From: an uncultured Bacteroidales bacterium | Lineage (GTDB): Bacteria > Bacteroidota > Bacteroidia > Bacteroidales > UBA932 | Direction of reading: 5' to 3' | DNA length: 64,000 nucleotides | NCBI GenBank assembly: GCA_934717185.1 | Contig: CAKUYQ010000005.1 | Location: 1-64,000 of the forward strand | Shown here: one piece after another, positions 7,969-16,814 of the stretch | Layout: each line of letters starts with the position of its first letter | Position numbering within the stretch: the first letter of the stretch is position 1 | Made by a program: the position numbers and the translations under genes | Notes under the pieces: generated by a model | Databases searched by the model: none | What the model was told of the DNA's origin: nothing | The model's input: only the letters and a program-made list of their open reading frames with translations

Positions 7969-9967
7969 TTTAACGCTCTCTTTTGGCGGTTTCGACCTGC
8001 TTAAGGATATAAATTTTCATATAAGCGATAACGACAGAATTGGTCTTGTTGGCAAAAACGGGGCGGGTAAGTCTACGTTGCTGAAACTCATTTTGGGGAT
8101 TAACACACCTACGCATGGCAGTGTAATGGTTCCTCCCGGGGTGAATATAGGCTATCTGCCTCAGATTATGGAGCATGCAAAGGGAAAAACCGTTTTGGAT
8201 GAAACTCTTACAGCATTTGATTCGCTCTTTAAGATGCATGAAAGGTTAGAGGAGATTGGGAGGGAATTGGGGGAGAGGACAGATTACGAGAGCAAGTCTT
8301 ACCATAATCTTATGGTGGAGATGAATGAGATTAATGACAGAATTACCATAATGGAGGATGAACCTGTTGAATCTAAGGCTGTTAAGGTGCTAAAAGGGTT
8401 GGGGTTTAAGGAGAATGAACTTGGGCGGCAGACCTCTACATTCAGCCAAGGATGGAATATGCGTATTGAGCTTGCAAAGATTTTGCTTAAAGCTCCCGAT
8501 GTGCTCCTGCTGGATGAGCCTACCAATCACCTTGATATAGAGTCTATTGAATGGTTTGAGGGGTATCTTAAGGATTTTAAAGGGGCGGTTGTTGTAATAT
8601 CTCACGACCGTAAATTTTTGGATAATGTTACCAAGCGTACGGTTGAGATTATGCTTGGCAAGATATACGACTACAAGGTCCCGTACACAAAGTACAAAGA
8701 GCTTAGAAAGGAGCGTATGGAGCAGCAACGTGCTGCGTATGAAAACCAGCAGCGTTTGATTGAAAAGACCGAAGATTTTATTGAGCGGTTCAGATATAAG
8801 GCAACAAAGAGCAATCAGGTTCAGAGCCGCATAAAACAGTTGGAGAAGTTGGATATCATAGAGGTTGACCTCGAGGACAAAGCGGCGCTAAATATAAAGT
8901 TTCCACCTGCGCCAAGAAGCGGAAATGTGGTTTTTGAGTGCAAGGATGCAACAATAGGCTATGGAACAAAGGTTATTCTCAACGATGTGAATATGACCAT
9001 TGAGAGGGGTGAGAAGGTTGCTTTTGTGGGGCGTAATGGTGAGGGTAAGTCTACCCTTATGAAGATCATTACCGGAGAGCTGTTCCCTATAGATGGCATT
9101 GCCAAGTTGGGATACAATGTGGATATGGGCTATTTTGCACAGAATCAGGAGGATGTCTTGGATAAACAGGATACTGTATTTGGAACATTGGACAGGATAG
9201 CCGTTGGAGACATAAGGACAAAATTGAGGGATATACTTGGTGCATTTTTATTTAAGGGCGAAGATATTGATAAAAAGGTTGCTGTACTTAGTGGCGGTGA
9301 GCGTGCCCGTTTGGCTATGGCAAAACTTATGTTGCGCCCTCACAACTTGTTGGCGCTGGATGAGCCTACAAACCACATGGATCTGCTCTCAAAAGACCTG
9401 CTAAAACAGGCTCTGCAGGCATACGATGGTACAATAATAATAGTATCTCACGATCGAGACTTTTTGGATGGCCTTGTTAGCAAAGTTTATGAGTTTAAGG
9501 ACGGGCGTGTTAAGGAGCACCTTGGCGGTATAAACGACTTCCTTGCACGTAAAAGGTTGGAAAACCTGCATGAGATTGAGCGTAAGGATATTAAAGCAAC
9601 AACTAAAGAGCAGCCTGCCGCGGTTTCAACTGCTGTAGGCGGCAATGCAACCAATAATACTGCTACGCTTCCCGACAAAACCTCTAATAAAATGCCTAAG
9701 CGCGAACATCCTATACTCACAGCCCAACAGCAGCGTGAATTGGATAAGGAGATTAGGACTGCCAGGAACAAGGTAAAGAAGGCAGAGGAGGAGATTGAGG
9801 CTCTTGAGGGAAAGAAGAAAGCCATTGAGGATGAGCTTGCCGGAGGAGGAACTCCTCAGAAGATGGAGGAGCTTTACACTCTATATGAAGAGGTTGGAAA
9901 AAAATTGGAGGAGGCTATGGAGATATGGACTATAGAGCAGGAGCGTTTGGATAAGCTTGTAAGTTAA
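7952..9967 (+). CDS. ABC-F family ATPase
   Basis: A cytoplasmic, ribosome-associated type ATPase with two ABC domains and no membrane segments. Walker A1 is GKNGAGKST at about residues 34-42, and Walker A2 is GRNGEGKST at 360-368. Each domain ends in a DEPTNH(L/M)D Walker B. The linker between domains (about 240-320) is the charged ABC-F P-site-reaching region. The C-terminus (about 600-671) is a coiled coil. It most resembles the Uup/YdiF-like branch, but ABC-F subfamilies (translation factors versus antibiotic protection) cannot be separated safely by eye. It is translationally coupled to tatC by a 17-base overlap. Confidence 0.9.
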   Translation: MISINNLTLSFGGFDLLKDINFHISDNDRIGLVGKNGAGKSTLLKLILGINTPTHGSVMVPPGVNIGYLPQIMEHAKGKTVLDETLTAFDSLFKMHERLEEIGRELGERTDYESKSYHNLMVEMNEINDRITIMEDEPVESKAVKVLKGLGFKENELGRQTSTFSQGWNMRIELAKILLKAPDVLLLDEPTNHLDIESIEWFEGYLKDFKGAVVVISHDRKFLDNVTKRTVEIMLGKIYDYKVPYTKYKELRKERMEQQRAAYENQQRLIEKTEDFIERFRYKATKSNQVQSRIKQLEKLDIIEVDLEDKAALNIKFPPAPRSGNVVFECKDATIGYGTKVILNDVNMTIERGEKVAFVGRNGEGKSTLMKIITGELFPIDGIAKLGYNVDMGYFAQNQEDVLDKQDTVFGTLDRIAVGDIRTKLRDILGAFLFKGEDIDKKVAVLSGGERARLAMAKLMLRPHNLLALDEPTNHMDLLSKDLLKQALQAYDGTIIIVSHDRDFLDGLVSKVYEFKDGRVKEHLGGINDFLARKRLENLHEIERKDIKATTKEQPAAVSTAVGGNATNNTATLPDKTSNKMPKREHPILTAQQQRELDKEIRTARNKVKKAEEEIEALEGKKKAIEDELAGGGTPQKMEELYTLYEEVGKKLEEAMEIWTIEQERLDKLVS

Positions 9968-9969
9968 TA

Positions 9970-10016
9970 GCTTTGGCGTTGGCTTTTAGAGTTAAATTAG
10001 CTAAAGCTAAGGCAAA
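9970..10016. repeat. hexamer repeat, inverted arms
   Basis: The left arm GCTTTGGCGTTGGCTTTTA is followed by AGCTAAAGCTAAGGCAAA, the opposite orientation of the same GCnAAn hexamer. The pair can fold as a stem-loop directly after the ABC-F stop codon. Confidence 0.6.
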
Positions 10017-10040
10017 TAAATAGCTATGAACTTAAAAATA

Positions 10041-10226
10041 ATTAGAAACAGTTATGAACGACTTGTCAATCAACGGAAAAGCGGTTGCCAAAAGCAGCTT
10101 ATAAGAAACGGTGTCTGTTGAAGGACTGTTAGGATGCGAAGCAGACTAAAAAGGACGACTTAGCCGTTTCAAGCTGATTGAAGGCATAAGCAGTTGATTG
10201 ACACGGAGAGAGAAACTGTTTCTAAT
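10041..10226. other. 186-bp structured element, nested inverted repeats
   Basis: The outer stem is ATTAGAAACAGTT (10041-10053) with AACTGTTTCTAAT (10214-10226). The next is TGTCAATCAAC (10064-10074) with GTTGATTGACA (10193-10203). The inner ones are CAGCTT/GAAACGG (10095-10111) with CCGTTTC/AAGCTG (10164-10176), and GTCTG with CAGAC (10113-10146). All four pairs nest, so a single long RNA or DNA fold is possible. A 16-codon ORF (10054-10104, MNDLSINGKAVAKSSL) starts just inside the outer stem. It is flanked on both sides by hexamer repeats. No -7 box is seen at either end. It may be a non-coding RNA, a rlmB leader or a small mobile element. Confidence 0.5.
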
Positions 10227-10244
10227 CATGAGATAGAAAAGCAT

Positions 10245-10330
10245 GGCGTTGGCAGTTTTAGGTAAAGAAAGTAAAGAAACGCATTGGCGTTAGTGTTAGC
10301 TATCAAAATTTAATTAGCCAAAGCCAAAGC
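10245..10330. repeat. hexamer repeat cluster
   Basis: Three short runs of the GCnAAn hexamer: GGCGTTGGC near 10245, GCATTGGCGTTAGTGTTAGC at 10281-10300, and the opposite orientation AGCCAAAGCCAAAGC at 10316-10330. They fill the stretch between the structured element and rlmB. Confidence 0.55.
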
Positions 10331-10362
10331 AAAATTGAAATAAATAATTGATAGAAAATAAT

Positions 10363-11310
10363 ATGACAGATTTTAACAACGATAGAAAACCTTTTGGAAA
10401 AGGTATAGACGATAAACATTTTGAAAAAAGGAGGTTTGTTGGGAGAAATTTTGAAAAGAGAGATGGAGAAAGAGGAAATTTTGACAAAAGAGGTGGGCAA
10501 AAAAGAGAGTTTGACAAGAAGCCTTTTGGAAAACCTTTTAATAAAAATGGTCACACCCCTACAGAAGAGCATTCAGACAAGATAAACTATCTGTTTGGAA
10601 TGCACCCTGTTATAGAAGCGCTAAATTCAGAGAAGAAAATAGATAAAGTGTTTTTTAAGAAGGGGATGGAGGGAGATCAATTTCATACACTGTTAGACCT
10701 TCTTATGGCCAAATCTATTCCATTCCAGTTTGTCCCGGGTGAGAAGTTAGATAAAATGGTTAAAGGTAGGCATCAAGGTGTTGTCGCTACAATCGCCACA
10801 GTTGACTATGTTTCAATAGAGGATTGCGTGAAGCATGCCCTTAATTCAGAAAAAGCTCCGCTATTCCTTATCTTGGACAGTGTCACAGATGTACGTAACT
10901 TTGGAGCAATAGCTCGTACGGCAGAGTGTGCCGGAGTTAATGCCATAATAATCCCGGCAAAAGGAGGAGCTTCAATCACTCCGGATTCCATTAAGACCTC
11001 TGCAGGGGCACTCCTTAAGATGGATGTATGCAAGGTGCCAAATTTAAAGACAGCACTCTATTATTTAAAAGAGAGCGATATAGATATAGTTGTTGCAACG
11101 GAAAAGACAGATAACTACATCTATTCTGCAGATTTCAAACGCCCTGTGGCAATAGTCATGGGGGCAGAGGATAAGGGGGTATCTCCCGCAATTCGCGAGA
11201 TGGCAACCTCTGAGGTTAAGATCCCTATGCAAGGAAGTATTGGCTCTCTTAATGTGTCTGTAGCATGTGGCGTTGTACTATATGAAGTGCTCAGGCAGCG
11301 ACTTCTTTAA
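10363..11310 (+). CDS. rlmB: 23S rRNA 2'-O-methyltransferase, RlmB type (SpoU/TrmH family)
   Basis: Methylates a ribose in 23S rRNA (Gm2251 in E. coli RlmB). The SpoU core starts at about residue 75 (NYLFGMHPVIEAL). It has the substrate-binding domain, then the knotted SPOUT domain with DSVTDVRNFGAIART, IVMGAEDKGVS and the C-terminal motif GSLNVSVACGVVLYE. I chose ATG 10363 (315 residues) over a TTG five codons earlier. The unusual part is an N-terminal extension of about 70 residues, rich in Phe, Lys, Arg, Gly and Asp with repeated FEKR/FDKR units, which looks like a disordered RNA-binding tail. It stands apart after a 395-base gap. Confidence 0.92.
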   Translation: MTDFNNDRKPFGKGIDDKHFEKRRFVGRNFEKRDGERGNFDKRGGQKREFDKKPFGKPFNKNGHTPTEEHSDKINYLFGMHPVIEALNSEKKIDKVFFKKGMEGDQFHTLLDLLMAKSIPFQFVPGEKLDKMVKGRHQGVVATIATVDYVSIEDCVKHALNSEKAPLFLILDSVTDVRNFGAIARTAECAGVNAIIIPAKGGASITPDSIKTSAGALLKMDVCKVPNLKTALYYLKESDIDIVVATEKTDNYIYSADFKRPVAIVMGAEDKGVSPAIREMATSEVKIPMQGSIGSLNVSVACGVVLYEVLRQRLL

Positions 11311-11373
11311 AAATTTTTAAAGGAAACCATAAGATATTTTTACATATTTCAAAATACTTTAAAGAACAATACT

Positions 11374-11904
11374 ATGAAAAAGTCTATTTTATTTTTGGCC
11401 TTTTGCCTGTTTGTTACAATAGCATCAGGCCAATCACGTAAGTTTTACTACATGTATGCGGTAGGATATGAAGAATATCCTATGAACAACTGGATTATAA
11501 TTGACCTCGACAAGAAAGAGATTGAGCACGATATTAAAGGTGATGATGAAGATGAACCTAATCCTAAAATTGTGGATTACAAGAAAACTTCCAATGGTGA
11601 GTCATTTAACAGTCTGTTTCATGGAATGAAGACACCGTATGTCATTAGCCCAAAGAGAGCAGACGGAACATATTTTCTCTCTGTTGGAGATTTGAGCAAC
11701 GGTGGTGCAAAATATGTTGTTACATTGGATGAGAAACAGCAAAAAGAGTATATTAACACTCATGCACCTAAAGGTGGAAAAGAAAGCAGCTCTTCAAAGA
11801 ACCCAAATGAGATAAAAGAGAATTCTACAGGAAAGGTGAAAAATGGGGCTAAGAACCTTCTTAATAAGGGAAAGAATCTGTTTAAGAAGAAAGATAAAAA
11901 ATAA
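11374..11904 (+). CDS. secreted protein, unknown
   Basis: Not recognised. The first 19 residues form a signal peptide (KKSILFLAFCLFVTIASG) with cleavage probably after Ala-Ser-Gly, so the product is exported. The mature part (residues 20-125) is a soluble domain with many Tyr and Asp residues. The C-terminus (about 126-176) is a Lys/Asn/Ser-rich tail, probably unstructured. It lies 63 bases after rlmB and ends at a strong bidirectional terminator. A weak TACTTTAA sequence upstream may be a promoter. Confidence 0.7.
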   Translation: MKKSILFLAFCLFVTIASGQSRKFYYMYAVGYEEYPMNNWIIIDLDKKEIEHDIKGDDEDEPNPKIVDYKKTSNGESFNSLFHGMKTPYVISPKRADGTYFLSVGDLSNGGAKYVVTLDEKQQKEYINTHAPKGGKESSSSKNPNEIKENSTGKVKNGAKNLLNKGKNLFKKKDKK

Positions 11905-11914
11905 TTAAGAAAGC

Positions 11915-11947
11915 AAAAGGATGACCCAAAATTCGGGTCATCCTTTT
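11915..11947. terminator. bidirectional terminator
   Basis: A perfect 13-bp stem, AAAAGGATGACCC with GGGTCATCCTTTT, and a 7-base loop. It ends the secreted-protein gene on the plus strand and the rRNA methyltransferase on the minus strand, whose stop codon lies inside the right arm. Confidence 0.9.
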
Positions 11948-12669
11948 CTAAACGTATAGCATACAATGGCTGTGGCAATGGCTGCATTCAGGGACTCCGA
12001 AGTAACGGCACCGGCAGGGTAGGGAGGAATATACAGACGCTCCCCAACATTTTTTTCAACGACTTTACTAATACCGTTAGATTCATTACCAATAACAATT
12101 ACCCCATTTGGGGTAAGTTTTTTCTTGTGGATATTCTCTCCGTCTAAAAACGTTCCGTAAACAGGTAATCCTTTGTGAGACAGAGAGGAAAGAGCCTTCT
12201 GTAGATTACAATAGATAACCTTTTTTCTGAATATGGCTCCCATTGTGGCTTGAACAACCTTTGGATTATATAGCTCAACAGTTTCATTTGACGCAAAGAT
12301 GGCATCTATCCCAAACCAGTCTGCAACTCTTATTATGGTTCCAAGATTCCCCGGGTCTTTAATATCGTCCAATGCAAGATATAGCCCTTCCTCAACGGCA
12401 ATGGATGATTGCAGGAACTCTTCAAATGAGATATTTTTCTGCTCAACAACAGCAAGCACCGGAGATGGAGAGGATAGAGATGAGATTCTGCTCATTGCAT
12501 TGTCTCCTATCTCCTCTCTGTAATATTTTTCAACTATCTTAAAACCAGACTTTTCTGCCTCTTCTGCAAGTTTTTCGCCTTCCACAATAAAAAGCTTCTC
12601 CTCATTGCGAAACTTCTTCTGAGACAGAGATTTAATGAACTTTATTCTTGCTGTTGTAAGTTGTGTCAT
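11938..12669 (-). CDS. TrmH/SpoU-family RNA 2'-O-methyltransferase
   Basis: A 243-residue SPOUT methyltransferase acting on rRNA or tRNA ribose. The N-terminal substrate-binding domain opens with LTTARIKFIKSLSQKKFRNE and FIVEGEKLAEEA, as in the TsnR/RlmB-like group. The knotted domain holds LDDIKDPGNLGTIIRVADWF, VIVIGNESNGIS and AVTSESLNAAIATAIV. The exact target nucleotide cannot be told. It is a second SpoU enzyme in the window besides rlmB. It lies 162 bases downstream of arginine decarboxylase, with a palindromic element between them. Confidence 0.88.
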   Translation of the reverse strand: MTQLTTARIKFIKSLSQKKFRNEEKLFIVEGEKLAEEAEKSGFKIVEKYYREEIGDNAMSRISSLSSPSPVLAVVEQKNISFEEFLQSSIAVEEGLYLALDDIKDPGNLGTIIRVADWFGIDAIFASNETVELYNPKVVQATMGAIFRKKVIYCNLQKALSSLSHKGLPVYGTFLDGENIHKKKLTPNGVIVIGNESNGISKVVEKNVGERLYIPPYPAGAVTSESLNAAIATAIVCYTFRKG

Positions 12670-12731
12670 ATAAAAGGTGTATTAAAATTCCCCACTTATA
12701 TATGGATTCTGTAAAAATTAAGTAGAAAGTG

Positions 12732-12817
12732 CAAATGCAAGGTTTGCGCAGCTGAGTATACCGGAGTTTACTTACGTAAATGAGGATATGCGAAGCAAGC
12801 GTAACGCAGCAGTTGCC
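12732..12817. repeat. 86-bp imperfect palindrome
   Basis: Two arms of 41 bases (12732-12772 and 12777-12817) match at about 24 of 41 positions and meet at TTTAC-TTAC-GTAAA. It lies between arginine decarboxylase and the rRNA methyltransferase, and would form a long hairpin in their transcript. It is probably a repetitive extragenic element. The function is unknown. Confidence 0.5.
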
Positions 12818-12831
12818 TTTTTAATTAATTT

Positions 12832-14226
12832 TTAATAGCCTAAGATTTTTAACATACTCTTATACGACTGCTCCTTACTGAACAACTTGGTAAAATACTC
12901 CCCGTTCTCATCTAAGTCAATTATAACGTGCTTTGGAGCAGGCTGCAGACAGTGCTGTATGCCACCGTAGCCGGCAATAGATTCTTGATATGCGCCTGTA
13001 TGGAAAAAACCTATGTAAAGAGGGTCGCTCTTGTCCTTTATTTTAGGGAGGAAGATTGCGTTTGCGTGAGCATCTGCATTGTAATAGTCCTGAGAATCAC
13101 AGGTAAGACCGCCCAAAAACACCCTTTGATACTCCTGGTCCCATTTGTTTATAGGGAGAAGGATAAACCTCTGTTTAATACCCCATGTGTCGGGAAGAGT
13201 GGTCATAAATGAGCTGTCTATCATATACCAGCGCTCGCGGTCATTTTGTTGCTTCTGGTCTAAAATCTGGAAAATAGTTGCACCGCTTTCACCAACTGTA
13301 AAAGATCCGAACTCTGTAAATATGTTTGGCTCCTTTACCCCACGTTGCTGGCAGATGCTCTTAATCTGGGATATGACCTCCTCTGCCATATATTCGTAGT
13401 CGTAGTCCTGCAGCAAAGAACTCTTTATAGGGAAGCCGCCACCAATATTAAGAGAATCCAGAGTGTCGCAGTGTTGCTTTAGATCACAATAAACGCTAAC
13501 GCACTTTGAAAGTTCATTCCAATAGTAAGCATTATCCCTTATACCTGTATTAATAAAGAAATGCAGCATTTTAAGGTTGAACTTCTTGCTGTTTTTTATC
13601 TTGTTTTCATAAAAAGGCACAATGTCTGAATACCTTATACCAAGACGAGATGTATAGAACTCAAACTTAGGTTCCTCCTCAGATGCTATTCTTATACCTA
13701 TTTTGGTAGGCTCTTTAACGCATAAGTCCAAATCATCAAACTCATTCATATTATCCAAAATAGGAATGATATTCTCCCATCCGTTATTCCTTAGATTTGC
13801 AATATTCTCTATGTAGGCATCCTTTTTAAAGCCGTTACATATAATATAAAGGTCTTGATTTATAATGCCTTCGTTGTATAAAGCCTCAATGAGGTTAATG
13901 TCAAAGGCAGATGATGTTTCAAGGTTTATATTATTCTTTAATGCCTCCTCCAATACAAATGAAAAATGCGAACTCTTGGTACAGTAACAGTAGTTGTATG
14001 TGCCTTTGTAGTCTACTTTGGCCATTGCAACATTAAACATTCTCTTGGCAATCTGAATCTGCTGGGAAATTTTAGGCAGATAGGTTATCTTGAGAGGTGT
14101 TCCATACTGTTCAATAATATCCATCATAGGGATATTGTGAAAATACAAATCGCCATCAATAACTTTGAACTCATCCTGAGGGAATTCAAAAGTCTGGTCA
14201 ATCAAATCAATGTACTTGTTCTTCAT
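12832..14226 (-). CDS. arginine decarboxylase, short Bacteroidales form
   Basis: A pyridoxal-phosphate enzyme of fold type III that should make agmatine from arginine, the first step of polyamine synthesis. The N-terminal barrel has the YCYCTKSSHF segment, where the Lys would carry PLP, and the Gly-rich phosphate loop LNIGGGFPIK. The C-terminal domain has GGLTCDSQDYYN and GYGGIQHCLQP. At 464 residues it is shorter than the SpeA of Proteobacteria (about 630) and matches the Bacteroidota form. Diaminopimelate decarboxylase is the main alternative, but the C-terminal motifs fit better with arginine decarboxylase. It is transcribed from a -7 box at 14298-14305. Confidence 0.8.
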   Translation of the reverse strand: MKNKYIDLIDQTFEFPQDEFKVIDGDLYFHNIPMMDIIEQYGTPLKITYLPKISQQIQIAKRMFNVAMAKVDYKGTYNYCYCTKSSHFSFVLEEALKNNINLETSSAFDINLIEALYNEGIINQDLYIICNGFKKDAYIENIANLRNNGWENIIPILDNMNEFDDLDLCVKEPTKIGIRIASEEEPKFEFYTSRLGIRYSDIVPFYENKIKNSKKFNLKMLHFFINTGIRDNAYYWNELSKCVSVYCDLKQHCDTLDSLNIGGGFPIKSSLLQDYDYEYMAEEVISQIKSICQQRGVKEPNIFTEFGSFTVGESGATIFQILDQKQQNDRERWYMIDSSFMTTLPDTWGIKQRFILLPINKWDQEYQRVFLGGLTCDSQDYYNADAHANAIFLPKIKDKSDPLYIGFFHTGAYQESIAGYGGIQHCLQPAPKHVIIDLDENGEYFTKLFSKEQSYKSMLKILGY

Positions 14227-14297
14227 TTTTTAAATGTAGTTAACTTACTTTAACAGATAATTTGCAATCTGCGTTAGTCGGATTCTTAAATTGGCTG

Positions 14298-14305
14298 CAA
14301 ATATA
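14298..14305 (-). promoter_or_regulatory. -7 box of the arginine decarboxylase promoter
   Basis: On the minus strand this reads TATATTTG, an exact TAnnTTTG match, about 70 bases before the ATG. No clear -33 TTTG is seen at the usual spacing. Confidence 0.5.
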
Positions 14306-14359
14306 CATTTTTTGTTATATAATGCTCTGTATTATTTAAAAAGCTGTTTTAATTTTTTT

Positions 14360-14367
14360 TATTTTTG
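14360..14367 (+). promoter_or_regulatory. -7 box of the tamL-like gene
   Basis: TATTTTTG matches TAnnTTTG and lies about 87 bases before the ATG at 14454. A perfect copy of TTCCCGACAA (14379-14388) follows within the probable leader. Confidence 0.4.
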
Positions 14368-14453
14368 TCATTATTTTATTCCCGACAAACTCTTTAAGGA
14401 TTTTATTGTTATAGACGGAACAGGTCTATTTTGTGGGGAAGCAGAATTTAATT

Positions 14454-16814
14454 ATGAATAGACATATTTACTCTATATACTTATTATTCATCTCTTTGCT
14501 TGCAATGGTCTGGGGTTGCAGCACTACAAAGGTTATACCCGAGGGGCAAAGCAGGTTGGTTGCAAACAGAGTTGAGGTGGAGAATCTGAAAGAATTTCCA
14601 AATGCAGATATCTCGGCCGCTGAGATCTCGTCGTACATAAAACAAAAACCAAATACATATTTTATTTTCGGTTGGAATCCGTTCCTGAATGTTTACAACT
14701 GGAGCAACGGTAAGGGCAAAGGATGGGACAGATTTGTAAAGAAAATAGGTCAGGCTCCTGTTATTTATGATACCGCAATGACAGCAAGTTCCTTGAGTAA
14801 TATTAATAATTATTTGATAAACAGAGGCTTTTATGGCTCATATGTGCAGGATTCCATTATTACAAAAAACAAAAAATCTACAGCCTACTATAAAGTCATA
14901 CTTGGAAAGAGGTACAGGATAGACTCAATAAGCTATGATATTGTTGATACATCCATAGTAAACCTGTTTTACAATGATATTAACCATAACACATACCTTA
15001 AAAAAGGAAGCTATCTTTCGGTAAAGGTTTTGGAAAAAGAGGCGGAGAGGGCTTCCCAATTATTTAGAAATGCGGGATATTACGGATTTACAGGTAATTA
15101 CTTTTTTTTTAAGGCAGATACCATTAAAGGTAATGGCACTGCAGATCTGTTTGTAACAATCGATAATTATACAAGAAACGAGTCGCCTGCATCTGCAAAA
15201 CCGCACAACGTTTATTCCATTGACTCCGTGAATATAGAATTGGTGCGCAATAATTCCGGCTATACAGGCAATGTTACTGCATTAAAGTCAGATACAGCAA
15301 ATTTTAGGGGGATAAATATAATCTATAAAGGTAAACCATTCATTCATAGGAAAGTAGTATCGCGTCTTAATACAATAAAGCCTGGTACTGTATATGATGA
15401 AAAGACAATAGCCAATACATATAGCAGATTTTCCAACTTTGGAATGTTCAGTGCTGTAAATATTCAGGTAGACGAAATAGACAGCAACAGGGTGAATACC
15501 AATATAAAACTTGTTGCTTCACAACAGCAGGGTTACAAGATAGGCCTTAATGCTTCAACAAATTCCAATGCCCTTTTAGGTATCTCGCCATCAATATCAT
15601 ATTATCACAAAAACCTCTTTAAAGGGGGAGAACTTTTCAACATAAGCTTTATGGGCGATTTTCAGTATTGGGTTGGAAAGAAAACAAGATCCACAGAATT
15701 TGGTGTCTCCACCTCATTGAGTATTCCAAATTTCGTAGGCTTGCCAAACAGGTTTTTTAGAGGCAGTACCCTGCCCAGAACGGCCTTTTCACTCTCCTAC
15801 AGTTTTCAGGAACGCCCGGAGTATACAAGGAATATCATCTCATCTACAATAGGTTATACATGGAATGTTCACAGACGTTACTTTTATACGCTTAATCCTA
15901 TACAGTTGAATATAGTTAATCTCTCCAAGGTAAAACAATCTTTTTTAGATGGGTTGGATAATCCTTTTCTCAAGAACTCGTACCAGAACCACTTTGACCT
16001 GGGGCTTGGATTTACATTCTATTACACTACCAACCCGGATGGCGATAACACCAAAAGCTATTTCTATTTCAGAACTCAGACAGATATAGCCGGCAATGTA
16101 ATGAGCCTCTTCAACGGCCTTATGGAGAAGAACAGCAATAATGAACGGAAATTCTGGAATACTCCGTATGCTCAATATGCCCGTGAAGAGATCTCTGCCG
16201 TATATACATGGAGATTTGGAGACAACAGAGATCATGCTATAGCCGCAAGAGCCTTGGTTGGCATTGGCACAGGATATGGCAATTCAGATGTCCTCCCATT
16301 TGAAAAACTCTTTTGGGCCGGAGGTGCAAACAGCCTTAGGGCATGGCAGGCAAGAACAGTTGGCCCCGGTTATGCGCAACGAGATACAACATGGTCACTT
16401 CCAAATCAGACAGGTGAGCTTCACTTGGAAGCCAATTTGGAATACCGTTTTCCACTATTCTGGATGTTCGACGGCGCTGTATTTATAGATGTTGGCAACA
16501 TCTGGAACCTAAAGCATTCCAAGAGCGAATCAAATACATTAGGATTAACAGACATCTCCAAGATCTCCGGAGTAGGCAAAGGTGACTATGCAACAGTCAA
16601 CTTTAACAAAGGACTTTTCAGATTTAACAATTTCTATAAGCATCTTGCTTTTGACTGTGGAATTGGCCTAAGGTTCGATTTAGAGTTTGTTCTTCTCCGT
16701 CTCGACATGGGCTTTAAAACCTATGATCCCGAATATAACTCTTGGAATGGCCCGGGAAATTGGTTCAAAAAGAACAATTATGGTATCCAATTTGGCGTAG
16801 GTTACCCATTTTAA
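14454..16814 (+). CDS. TamL-like outer-membrane lipoprotein (BamA/TamA superfamily)
   Basis: An Omp85-family protein of the outer membrane, expected to help assemble or insert outer-membrane proteins. The N-terminus is a lipoprotein signal (LFISLLAMVWGC) with lipid-anchored Cys22, the defining trait of the Bacteroidota TamL group. It is followed by POTRA-like repeats (about 40-390) and a C-terminal 16-strand D15/surface-antigen barrel (about 400-786) that ends in Phe (GVGYPF). The conserved L6-type segment is FWAGGANSLRAWQARTVGPG. I chose ATG 14454 (786 residues), because the earlier GTG at 14433 would spoil the signal peptide. No tamB partner is adjacent. Confidence 0.87.
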   Translation: MNRHIYSIYLLFISLLAMVWGCSTTKVIPEGQSRLVANRVEVENLKEFPNADISAAEISSYIKQKPNTYFIFGWNPFLNVYNWSNGKGKGWDRFVKKIGQAPVIYDTAMTASSLSNINNYLINRGFYGSYVQDSIITKNKKSTAYYKVILGKRYRIDSISYDIVDTSIVNLFYNDINHNTYLKKGSYLSVKVLEKEAERASQLFRNAGYYGFTGNYFFFKADTIKGNGTADLFVTIDNYTRNESPASAKPHNVYSIDSVNIELVRNNSGYTGNVTALKSDTANFRGINIIYKGKPFIHRKVVSRLNTIKPGTVYDEKTIANTYSRFSNFGMFSAVNIQVDEIDSNRVNTNIKLVASQQQGYKIGLNASTNSNALLGISPSISYYHKNLFKGGELFNISFMGDFQYWVGKKTRSTEFGVSTSLSIPNFVGLPNRFFRGSTLPRTAFSLSYSFQERPEYTRNIISSTIGYTWNVHRRYFYTLNPIQLNIVNLSKVKQSFLDGLDNPFLKNSYQNHFDLGLGFTFYYTTNPDGDNTKSYFYFRTQTDIAGNVMSLFNGLMEKNSNNERKFWNTPYAQYAREEISAVYTWRFGDNRDHAIAARALVGIGTGYGNSDVLPFEKLFWAGGANSLRAWQARTVGPGYAQRDTTWSLPNQTGELHLEANLEYRFPLFWMFDGAVFIDVGNIWNLKHSKSESNTLGLTDISKISGVGKGDYATVNFNKGLFRFNNFYKHLAFDCGIGLRFDLEFVLLRLDMGFKTYDPEYNSWNGPGNWFKKNNYGIQFGVGYPF

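Noticed and set aside
10041..10226. 6S RNA identity for the structured element
   Set aside because: The size fits, but no -7 box flanks it and the pairing pattern has no clear central bubble; left as unknown.
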